From positions 66,575 through 130,574 of the forward strand of contig JAVBPJ010000003.1 in the NCBI GenBank assembly GCA_031549665.1: 64,000 bases of DNA, in the 5' to 3' direction. The position numbers and the translations under genes were made by a program. This document shows positions 51,829-58,818 of this stretch, piece after piece. Within the stretch, counting starts at the first letter, position 1. Each line of letters starts with the position of its first letter. Origin of the DNA: Rikenella sp031549665 (GTDB lineage Bacteria > Bacteroidota > Bacteroidia > Bacteroidales > Rikenellaceae). The notes under the pieces are model-generated. The model was not told the DNA's origin and did no database searches. It saw only the letters and a program-made list of their open reading frames with translations.

Positions 51829-53666
51829 TGTTCTCGCAAGGATACTGGATCGATTCGCAGATTTGCGTCGTCGTTCTGTGGGCCATTTACGCCCTGCTGC
51901 TGCACCGGCGGATCGACCTGCGGGTTTCGCGGGCCTACCTGCTGCTGTTTGTGCCGGCGGGGATGCTGTTGCCGCTGCTCAAGCTCCCGTTGCTTCCGGC
52001 CGTCGAGCCTGTTTCGGCGGTGTGGATCGACCCCTCGATGCTGCTGCCGTACGCCGCCCCCGAACCGATCGTGGCAGTAACGCCCGCGGTGGATTGGAAC
52101 GAAGTGTTCCGGTGGATCTACCTTTCCGGTGCGGCCGTCATGCTGCTTTGGCTGGGGTGGGATGTGCTGCGGGCCTTCCGGAAACTGTTCTCAACACGCG
52201 CCCACCGGCGGCAGATCGACGGCCTGCAGGTGGTGTTCGACCCCTCGGCCAAAGGGGCTTATTCGCTCTTTGGAACGGTGTTCGTGGGCGAGGCATACAA
52301 CGACCCCGCCGCCCTGCCGCAGCTGCTGGCCCACGAACGCACCCATGTCCGGAAGAAGCACTCGCGCGACCTGCTCGTGGCCAACCTGTACCGTTGCCTG
52401 TTGTGGTTCAATCCCGCCGTGTGGAATTCCCGGAAATTGTTGCGGGAGGTACACGAATTTCAAGCCGATCAAACCGTCATCCGGCAAGGCGGGTCGATCG
52501 ACCGTTACCTCGACCTGCTGATTGATGCCGAGAGCGGCCTTTGTCCCTCGGTCGGTAGTCCCTTTTGCTATTCACTCACCAAAAAACGAATCGCCATGAT
52601 GCACCAAACCCTCCAAGCTTCGAAACGCAGCAACCGCCGCCTGTGGTGGAGCATTTTGCCCGCCTGCCTGGTGTTGTTAGGCTCCTTCTCGCTCACGGCC
52701 CGGGCGTACGAGAACCCCGTCGATCCGCTCTACAACGCCACTTTTACGGCCGAGTCTTCGGATACACTCGAACTGAATCTTGTTTCCCCGCCGCAACCGC
52801 AACCTGCGGAACAATCCGTCGATGGGACAGCCCCCAAACAATTGACCATGCTGGATTTGGATGTAAAACCCATCGGAGACTCTTCCCAAGTGGCGAAAAA
52901 AGTTCAGCTTGTTGGATATCGGGCAGTCAACATCCCTGCAACGGTACAGGAAGATCCTGTTACCAAATTCAACTGGGAGTTTGTGCTTAATTCTCCCCTG
53001 CCGCAAGAGGGCCAGCCCGTTAGATACACAGTAACGTTAACCCCAAAAACAGAGCAAAAAGCTCAACCGGTTAGCCACACGGTAACCGCAACGACGACGT
53101 TTTCCCACGTGTTCGACACGGTGGTTGTTACCGGCCGGAAACCAATCTACGTGCTGGACGGACAGATCATGCCTGACTACCAGGGTATATCGCAAGTTTT
53201 TAAGGAAAACAAAATAACTCAGGTTACTGTCCTCAAAGGGATTGCGGCGACGGAAGCGTACGGGCCCTCGGCTGCAGACGGCGCACTTGTTTTCTCGACC
53301 AAAGAGGAACCCAAAAATGTTCGCGCAAAATCGGTTTCGAGCGACGTGGAATTTACCGATGCGGTGAGCCAATTGCTGGGAAAATCGACTAAAAACGGCG
53401 CCGATCCTATTTACGTAATCGACGGGAAGATTATGCCCAAAGAGGAATTTGCCTCCTCTCTTTCAACAGCCGGTTCGAAACGCCGAGTAGTCTTTGACGG
53501 GGACGACTACGAAAGCATCACCGTGCTGAAAGGAGCTGCGGCCACCCAACTTTACGGCGAACAGGCCAACGGCGGGGCGATTGTGATCAAAACCAAATCG
53601 TCCGGAAACACAAAAAAAGGATTTGCGGTGTCAATGCCCTCCGGAGGCGATTCCAAAGCGAATTAA
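51828..53666 (+). CDS. BlaR1-type M56 membrane metalloprotease with two TonB-plug-like modules
   Basis: 612 residues. N-terminal membrane helices (about 11-25, 35-55, 96-112) lead to a cytosol-facing zinc protease with HExxH at 169-173 (LAHERTHVRKKH) and EVHEFQAD at 207-214. A further membrane helix (about 273-291) is followed by an extracytoplasmic region. There, two similar modules appear at about 438-493 and 526-590 (PIYVLDGQIMP, VLKGIAATEAYGPSAADGAL; PIYVIDGKIMP, VLKGAAATQLYGEQANGGAI), resembling the plug of SusC/TonB receptors. It likely senses an envelope signal and cleaves the BlaI-like repressor. Confidence 0.88.
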   Translation: MFSQGYWIDSQICVVVLWAIYALLLHRRIDLRVSRAYLLLFVPAGMLLPLLKLPLLPAVEPVSAVWIDPSMLLPYAAPEPIVAVTPAVDWNEVFRWIYLSGAAVMLLWLGWDVLRAFRKLFSTRAHRRQIDGLQVVFDPSAKGAYSLFGTVFVGEAYNDPAALPQLLAHERTHVRKKHSRDLLVANLYRCLLWFNPAVWNSRKLLREVHEFQADQTVIRQGGSIDRYLDLLIDAESGLCPSVGSPFCYSLTKKRIAMMHQTLQASKRSNRRLWWSILPACLVLLGSFSLTARAYENPVDPLYNATFTAESSDTLELNLVSPPQPQPAEQSVDGTAPKQLTMLDLDVKPIGDSSQVAKKVQLVGYRAVNIPATVQEDPVTKFNWEFVLNSPLPQEGQPVRYTVTLTPKTEQKAQPVSHTVTATTTFSHVFDTVVVTGRKPIYVLDGQIMPDYQGISQVFKENKITQVTVLKGIAATEAYGPSAADGALVFSTKEEPKNVRAKSVSSDVEFTDAVSQLLGKSTKNGADPIYVIDGKIMPKEEFASSLSTAGSKRRVVFDGDDYESITVLKGAAATQLYGEQANGGAIVIKTKSSGNTKKGFAVSMPSGGDSKAN

Positions 53667-53815
53667 AGCGCCGGAGTGCCGGAAAATACCCCGCGATAAC
53701 AAAAAAGTCGCCCCTGCGCATACGAAAACAGGCAGGAATAGCGTTATCCGTGCATAGGTGAGCGAAAGCCGCCTCAAACCCGCCGGGCCGGCTCCTTTTT
53801 CGGGCAGCCGGACAC

Positions 53816-53854
53816 GCGCCCCAAAAGCAACAAAGCTTTTGGGGCGCTTTTTTT
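53816..53854 (+). terminator. Strong intrinsic terminator after the M56 gene
   Basis: GCGCCCCAAAAGC and GCTTTTGGGGCGC form a perfect 13-bp stem around AACAAA, followed by seven T. Confidence 0.92.
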
Positions 53855-53902
53855 CGCCCCTGCCTCTGCCTCCGGCGAAAATTTTTGCACGCCGACAACC
53901 CA

Positions 53903-54057
53903 TTTTGTTCCTTACCTGCGGTGAGGAATTTTGCGCCCCGGCAATCCAAAGCAAGCTTTGATTGCGCTCGGCTTTTTGTACCTTACCTGCGGTGAGGGAT
54001 TTTGCGCCTCGGCAATCCAAAGCAAGCTTTGATTGCGCTCGGCTTTTTGTACCTTTG
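53903..54057 (+). repeat. 71-bp tandem direct repeat, 2.2 copies
   Basis: Copies start at 53903, 53974 and 54045 (partial), each beginning TTTTGT. Full copies differ at only a few positions. Each contains a hairpin built from CCAAAGC and GCTTTG flanked by GCAAT and ATTGC. The third, partial copy carries TACCTTTG where the earlier copies have CCTTACC, so the array ends exactly in the MFS promoter. Confidence 0.85.
54050..54057 (+). promoter_or_regulatory. -7 promoter box of the MFS transporter gene
   Basis: TACCTTTG, full match, 6 nt before ATG 54064, so a leader of about three nucleotides. The longer upstream frame runs through the repeats and is rejected. Confidence 0.6.
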
Positions 54058-54063
54058 TCGCCT

Positions 54064-55248
54064 ATGTCAACGACCAAGGAGAGGCTTTGGACCTCCAGCT
54101 TTTGGGCCGCCTGCGGCGCAAACTTCCTGATGTTCTTCGCCTTTTACATGCTGCTCCCCGTGCTGCCCATCTACCTGGCCGAACGTTTTTCCGCCACCGA
54201 GTCGGCGGCCGGACTGATCCTCGCCTCCTACACGGTGATGGCCCTGCTCTTCCGGCCCTTTGCCGGATTCATGGTCGACAGTTGGCCTCGAAAAATGGTG
54301 CTGATGGGTTGTTACGCCTTTTTCATCTCGTTTTTCGGAGGATACCTGCTGGCCGGCGCACTGCTGATCTTCGCCCTGTTGCGGGCCATGCACGGACTGG
54401 CTTTCGGCATGGTAACCGTGTCGGTCAACACCATGGCCATCGACGTAATGCCCGCCTCGCGCCGGGGCGAGGGGATCGGCTACTTCGGCGTGTCGACCAA
54501 CCTGGCCATGGCCATCGGCCCCATGAGCGCCCTGCTGATCTACGACCTGACCCAAAACTACGACCTGATTTTCGGCGCCGCCTGTCTGGTGGGCGTGCTG
54601 GGCCTGATCTCGGCGGGGATGATACGCGGCGGAAAACAGGAGGCCGTGGGCGCCCGCCGAACCCTGTCGCTCGACCGCTTTTTGCTCATTCCGGGCATTC
54701 CCACGGCCCTCACCACCATGCTCCTGTCGTTTGTGTACGGCGTGGTGGTTACCTACGTGGCCGTTTACGGCGAAAAAGAGGTGGGGCTTGCCGGAGGAAC
54801 CGGCCATTTCTTTATCTGCATGGCCTGCGGACTCATCGTATCGCGCCTGCTTTCGGGACGTTTGGTCAACCGCGGCCTGATCCGGCAGGTGGCCGTGGCG
54901 GGCATCGGGGTGATCCTGCTGAGCGGTGTGGCCTTTGTGCTGATTAAGCATCCCGTTTCGTTCTACGCCTGCGGGGTAACCTTCGGGCTGGGTTACGGAC
55001 TGCTCTGCCCCGCCCTGCAAACCATGTTCATCAACCTGGCCGAACACAACCAGCGCGGCACGGCCAACGCCACCTACCTCACCTCGTGGGACGTGGGGAT
55101 CGGAGCCGGCGTGCTGCTGGGCGGAGTCATCGCCCAGCACGGCAGCTACGGCGCCGCCTTTTTGGTGGGTACGGGGCTGCTCTTTGCAGGCGGACTGGTG
55201 TTCGTGCTGTGGTCGGGGCCCTATTTCGAACGGCACCGGTTGCGGTAA
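54064..55248 (+). CDS. Major facilitator superfamily transporter
   Basis: 394 residues with twelve hydrophobic segments. MFS signatures include FRPFAGFMVDSWPRKMVLMG after helix 2 (motif A-like) and LLRAMHGLAFGMVTVSVNTM in helix 4, and the second half repeats the pattern with SRLLSGRLVNRGLIR. The sequence resembles the arabinose/drug efflux-like MFS group. Substrate unknown; no regulator adjoins it. Confidence 0.88.
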   Translation: MSTTKERLWTSSFWAACGANFLMFFAFYMLLPVLPIYLAERFSATESAAGLILASYTVMALLFRPFAGFMVDSWPRKMVLMGCYAFFISFFGGYLLAGALLIFALLRAMHGLAFGMVTVSVNTMAIDVMPASRRGEGIGYFGVSTNLAMAIGPMSALLIYDLTQNYDLIFGAACLVGVLGLISAGMIRGGKQEAVGARRTLSLDRFLLIPGIPTALTTMLLSFVYGVVVTYVAVYGEKEVGLAGGTGHFFICMACGLIVSRLLSGRLVNRGLIRQVAVAGIGVILLSGVAFVLIKHPVSFYACGVTFGLGYGLLCPALQTMFINLAEHNQRGTANATYLTSWDVGIGAGVLLGGVIAQHGSYGAAFLVGTGLLFAGGLVFVLWSGPYFERHRLR

Positions 55249-55384
55249 CCTGCGCGGTACACAAACCGCAACACAGGCACACATTTTGATAGAGTTAGAA
55301 CAGTAATGGTTGTGCGTGAAGCTCCAATAGAGCTGATTAAATCCAAAAATAACAACTCAAAATAAACAATGAACCTGATTTGTC

Positions 55385-56284
55385 GTGATAAGGAAATTAT
55401 TAATGTGTGCGGTTGTGGCGCCTGCGGTCGCCATTTGCGCAGCTCGGGAGGGCGTTGGTATGTCTGACGGTTATAAAGTGGGCAATTACGAAATATTCGT
55501 CCTTGCCGAAGGCGGTGGCGACGCGAACACCAGCCTGTTGATAGAAGCCCCGGCGGAGGTTACGGCCAAATATGCCCCGAACGGGACCTTTCCTGTCGCT
55601 ACCCACGCGGTGCTGATCAAAGGGAAAGGCAAAGTATGGCTCGTCGACACCGGCTACGGCCGGAATCTCTTTGAGCATATGAAGCAACTCGGCATCGAGC
55701 GCGGGGATGTGGACCATGTATTGCTGACACACATGCACGGCGACCATATCGGAGGCATGCTGTTGGACGGAAAACCCGCCTTCCCCAATGCCTCGGTAAC
55801 CGTAGGCGACAAAGAGGTCGCCTATTGGACCAGCGAGGCCGAAATGAATAAGCTGCCGGTTGCCCGGCACGATGGTTTCCGTATGGCACAGAAGGTTCTG
55901 ACGCAATACGGCCCGAAGGTCGAACAGGTACAAGCTCTTGCCCTCGACGGGAATTACGGCGACGGCATCTTCCCGATAGAGGGTTACGGCCATACCCCGG
56001 GACACATCATGTTCCTCATCTCAGACGGCGGCGAAAAACTGCTGGTATGGGGAGATATCACGCACGCACTGGCCATACAGATGCCGCATCCCGAAATATC
56101 GGTATATTACGACATCGACCCCGACATGGCGCGGGAAACACGTCTTAAAGTGCTGGAGTACCTTTCTGGCAAGGAGATAGCTGTGATAGGGATGCACGTT
56201 CCGGCGCCGCAGCCCGGAAAAATAGCGAAGGACGAGGCCTCGGGAGGATACAGCTTCGAATCGGCAGCTCAGCAACTCCGTTAA
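55385..56284 (+). CDS. MBL-fold metallo-hydrolase, probably exported
   Basis: 299 residues if the GTG at 55385 is used. The metal site is HMHGDHIGG, with further ligands in EGYGHTPGH, WGDITHA and the final GMHVPAP. N-terminal residues 1-20 (RKLLMCAVVAPAVAICAA) look like a signal peptide, but start choice is uncertain: ATGs at 55403 and 55460 are in frame. The layout resembles AHL-lactonase-like MBL hydrolases; the substrate is unknown. Codon use is somewhat less GC-rich than its neighbours and the gene stands alone, which hints at acquisition but does not prove it. Confidence 0.82.
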   Translation: MIRKLLMCAVVAPAVAICAAREGVGMSDGYKVGNYEIFVLAEGGGDANTSLLIEAPAEVTAKYAPNGTFPVATHAVLIKGKGKVWLVDTGYGRNLFEHMKQLGIERGDVDHVLLTHMHGDHIGGMLLDGKPAFPNASVTVGDKEVAYWTSEAEMNKLPVARHDGFRMAQKVLTQYGPKVEQVQALALDGNYGDGIFPIEGYGHTPGHIMFLISDGGEKLLVWGDITHALAIQMPHPEISVYYDIDPDMARETRLKVLEYLSGKEIAVIGMHVPAPQPGKIAKDEASGGYSFESAAQQLR

Positions 56285-56318
56285 AGTTCCATTCCTCAAT
56301 CGGCTGATGAAAATCAAA

Positions 56319-56346
56319 GCGGCGCACCCATTTTCGGGTGCGCCGC
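56319..56346. terminator. Bidirectional terminator between the MBL gene and the GntR operon
   Basis: GCGGCGCACCC and GGGTGCGCCGC form a perfect 11-bp stem with a six-base ATTTTC loop between convergent genes. Confidence 0.8.
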
Positions 56347-56380
56347 TCGCTTTAAAGGGGACTTGTCGGAGGGCCGCCGG

Positions 56381-56743
56381 TTATTCTTCGGCCTCCTGGT
56401 TGTAGGCCTCGGCCACTTCGCTCATCGGGATGCCGAGGATGCGCATCCGGTTGACAAACTCGGGCAGCAGTTCGCTGCGGAATTCGGCGCGGCGCAGGTC
56501 GAGCACCTGTTCCTTGGCTCCCTCGCATACCGAGTAGCCCATGCCGCGCTGCACGGCGATGATCGAAGATTGTTGAAGGCGTTCGTATGCACGCATGGCA
56601 GTGTTGGGGTTTACCTGCAACTGGGCGCCCAGTTCGCGTACCGAGGGGATGCGTTCTCCCTCGGGCCACACGCCGGTGGCGATGTTGTCGCAGATCAGGT
56701 CTACGATTTGCCGGTAGATCGGTTTTTCTGACTTGAAATCCAT
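56381..56743 (-). CDS. GntR-family regulator, short YtrA type
   Basis: 120 residues. The winged helix-turn-helix reads IYRQIVDLICDNIATG, GERIPSVRELGAQLQVNPNTAMRAYERLQ and IIAVQRGMGYSVCE in order. Only a short C-terminal helix pair follows, as in YtrA-subfamily repressors that control adjacent ABC transporter operons. The operon upstream of it encodes a permease (3-nt gap) and an ATPase, and a matching operator palindrome lies at the promoter. Confidence 0.92.
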   Translation of the reverse strand: MDFKSEKPIYRQIVDLICDNIATGVWPEGERIPSVRELGAQLQVNPNTAMRAYERLQQSSIIAVQRGMGYSVCEGAKEQVLDLRRAEFRSELLPEFVNRMRILGIPMSEVAEAYNQEAEE

Positions 56744-56746
56744 GGC

Positions 56747-57640
56747 TTACTTGGTTATTTGCAGGCGACTGAAAAGCCGCCACGATCCGTAAATAAAACC
56801 GCCCGTCCAAAGCAATCCGACCAGCAGGATCAGCAGGTTGGTCACGCCCAGGTGTACCACCAGGTAGCTGTTCGAACCTATATCAAACGTTCTTTCGAGC
56901 AGCCTGCCCAGACCCGTAGAGAAAATCACCGTAGCGATAAAGACCGCAAACATGGTGTACACCAATTGGCGGCGGCGGAAGAAGATGGCCCCGAACCAAA
57001 ACAACGCAAAGTTGTTAAGGGCGGCCCAGAAAAGCATATGTACACCTGTTAAAAACGGAGCATGACTGCCGTTATAGGCGCGGCCAATGTAGTGGTATTG
57101 TTCGACGACATTGTCGAGCAAATAGGGAAAAAAGGGTTTTACTCCCAACGAGGTTGACCAAGCCCAATCGTGCAGGAAGTAGAACAACCCCAGCACCAGC
57201 GGGGCGACTACCAGCGCAAAGATTAACCGTAGGGCGAACTTCTCGCTGCGGGCGGCGGGGAGCATCAGTTTAGCCGAAGCGTAGCCCTTGCGGAAGTACC
57301 CCCGGAAGCTCATCGACACCAGGGCCATCCACAAAAAACCAAGAGTGAATCCCATCGTTGCGCGCGAGGCAAAGAGCATCTCCTGGTACTTTGTTGCGTA
57401 GTACTCAACTTCGGAAAGTTCTGTCTGAATCGGGTCCGCTCCTTGAACGTACTCGTAGGAAACTCTTTCGTGCGGATGTGTACGCTCGTATTTATTGACC
57501 TGCGAGGTAAAAAACAGGTAACTCAAGAAAAGCAGCACCACAACGGTGGCTCCGTAGAGCAGCACGGTACGCCCCTCCTCGCGGGCGGTGGCGCGCAGCA
57601 GATGGCCGAAACGGCGAATCGAAAAACAATTGGTATTCAT
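56747..57640 (-). CDS. ABC-type transporter membrane subunit
   Basis: 297 residues with about six hydrophobic segments (VLLYGATVVVLLFLSYLFF, TMGFTLGFLWMALVSMSF, LIFALVVAPLVLGLFYFL, LFWAALNNFALFWFGAIFF, VYTMFAVFIATVIFSTG, LVVHLGVTNLLILLVGLLW) and a periplasmic loop after the first. No known substrate-binding motif. Encoded between the ATPase and GntR genes; the set resembles the GntR-regulated ABC modules of the YtrBC type, possibly for export or stress response. Confidence 0.8.
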   Translation of the reverse strand: MNTNCFSIRRFGHLLRATAREEGRTVLLYGATVVVLLFLSYLFFTSQVNKYERTHPHERVSYEYVQGADPIQTELSEVEYYATKYQEMLFASRATMGFTLGFLWMALVSMSFRGYFRKGYASAKLMLPAARSEKFALRLIFALVVAPLVLGLFYFLHDWAWSTSLGVKPFFPYLLDNVVEQYHYIGRAYNGSHAPFLTGVHMLFWAALNNFALFWFGAIFFRRRQLVYTMFAVFIATVIFSTGLGRLLERTFDIGSNSYLVVHLGVTNLLILLVGLLWTGGFIYGSWRLFSRLQITK

Positions 57641-57652
57641 AATTTCGGCGGA

Positions 57653-58480
57653 TTAACGGGGTGAAAAAATTTGTTTGACGGCGGAACGGTTCGATACCAC
57701 GGCATTGAACAGCAGCTCCATGTCGAGCTTCGATTCGGCCTGCGTTTTGTTTTCAATAACGCCCCAGCGGCCGTGGATGGTTTGTTCAGCGTAGAGGGCG
57801 GGGGCGCTCTCGTCCAGGTGGACGAAGCTCAGGCGGTCGGTGATTTGGTTGACCGAGGCGTTGAGCAGGATCTCGCTCTCGTCCAGGATCACAACGGCGT
57901 CGATCAATTGGTCGAGGTCGCGCACCTGGTGGGTCGAAATGACGATCGTGCGCTCGTTGTCCACCACCGACGACACCACGCGGCGGAAGTGTCCTTTCGA
58001 GGGGATGTCCAACCCGTTGGTAGGTTCGTCCATCAGCAGCAGCGGCGTGTTGCAGGCGATGGCGAAAGCGATGTAGGCTTTCTTTTTCTGCCCGAACGAC
58101 ATGCGGTTGAGCTTTTCGACGGGGTCGACCTCCAGCTCCCGCATCAGGCTTACCATCTGCTCCATCGAGAATCGGGGGTAGAACACCCCGTACGATTCGG
58201 CGTACTGGGTCATGCTCATCCGGGGCAGGTCGAACTCTTCCGGCACCACGAAAATTTGGCTCAAAAACGAGCTTTGACGGCAGCGCGGGTCGTGCGCCAG
58301 CACGCTGATCTCGCCCGAGCGGGGAAACAGCAGGCCGGCTATCAGCTTGAGCAGGGTGGTTTTTCCCGCCCCGTTCTTCCCAAGCAAGCCGTAAATCTTA
58401 CCGGCCTCCAAGTCGAGGTTGAGTCCCTCGAAAAGCGCCTTATTCCGGTATCCAAAGGCAAGATTTGTAAGGTTAATCAT
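57653..58480 (-). CDS. ABC transporter ATP-binding protein
   Basis: 275 residues from ATG 58480 (MINLTNLAFGYRNKALFEG). Walker A GKNGAGKTTLLKL, a variant signature MSFGQKKK in place of LSGGQ, Walker B LLLMDEPTNGLD, and switch His in VISTHQVRD. An in-frame ATG at 58507 would add MQTQKTENQ and cannot be excluded, but lacks family support. It energises the adjacent permease. The operon promoter and operator lie 34 nt and more upstream. Confidence 0.9.
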   Translation of the reverse strand: MINLTNLAFGYRNKALFEGLNLDLEAGKIYGLLGKNGAGKTTLLKLIAGLLFPRSGEISVLAHDPRCRQSSFLSQIFVVPEEFDLPRMSMTQYAESYGVFYPRFSMEQMVSLMRELEVDPVEKLNRMSFGQKKKAYIAFAIACNTPLLLMDEPTNGLDIPSKGHFRRVVSSVVDNERTIVISTHQVRDLDQLIDAVVILDESEILLNASVNQITDRLSFVHLDESAPALYAEQTIHGRWGVIENKTQAESKLDMELLFNAVVSNRSAVKQIFSPR

Positions 58481-58513
58481 TTGGTTTTCTGTTTTTTGGG
58501 TTTGCATCGCATT

Positions 58514-58545
58514 GTGTATTACATTAATAATACACTGCAAATGTA
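58514..58545 (-). promoter_or_regulatory. GntR operator overlapping the ABC operon promoter
   Basis: GTGTATTA and TAATACAC are perfect 8-bp arms with a CATTAA spacer (58514-58535). The -7 box TACATTTG lies at 58538-58545 on the minus strand, placing the transcription start inside the palindrome. The GTGTA/TACAC arms resemble known YtrA-type operators, so repression by the operon's own GntR protein is expected. Confidence 0.65.
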
Positions 58546-58778
58546 CGAAGGTTTTTTTCATTTGCAACAGGTCGGCGAAAAAAAATCTGCGCGAAATAGC
58601 GGGGTGGATATGAATTTCTTGGTGCGGGACAGTTGACGGGAAGTATGAAATGTGAATTTTCTTTAGTTCATCGGTTGTATTGAACCGAAAAGATGGGGAA
58701 AACCGCACAATCCTCCGACAAAAAGAGGAGATAATGTTAAAAAACCAACGCTCATTGCGGAAGAGCCTTTGGTTTTCG

Positions 58779-58786
58779 TACCTTTA
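58779..58786 (+). promoter_or_regulatory. Variant -7 box of the acn-icd-gltA operon
   Basis: TACCTTTA, one mismatch to TAnnTTTG, 32 nt before ATG 58819. No clear -33 TTTG at the expected spacing. Confidence 0.35.
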
Positions 58787-58818
58787 CGCCCTGTTATACC
58801 AACGAGGATACCCGCCCC

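Larger units (their letters stand above)
53667..54063. other. 397-bp intergenic region with terminator and tandem repeats
   Basis: No gene is supported on either strand. It holds an intrinsic terminator (53816-53854), two full copies and a partial third of a 71-bp direct repeat (53903-54057), and the MFS promoter box at the end of the repeat array. Confidence 0.65.

Noticed and set aside
55369..55467. Short frame starting MNLICRDKEI overlapping the MBL gene start, as a possible frameshifted N-terminus
   Set aside because: The in-frame GTG/ATG starts already give a signal-peptide-like N-terminus, and the overlapping frame ends after 32 codons without any recognisable feature.
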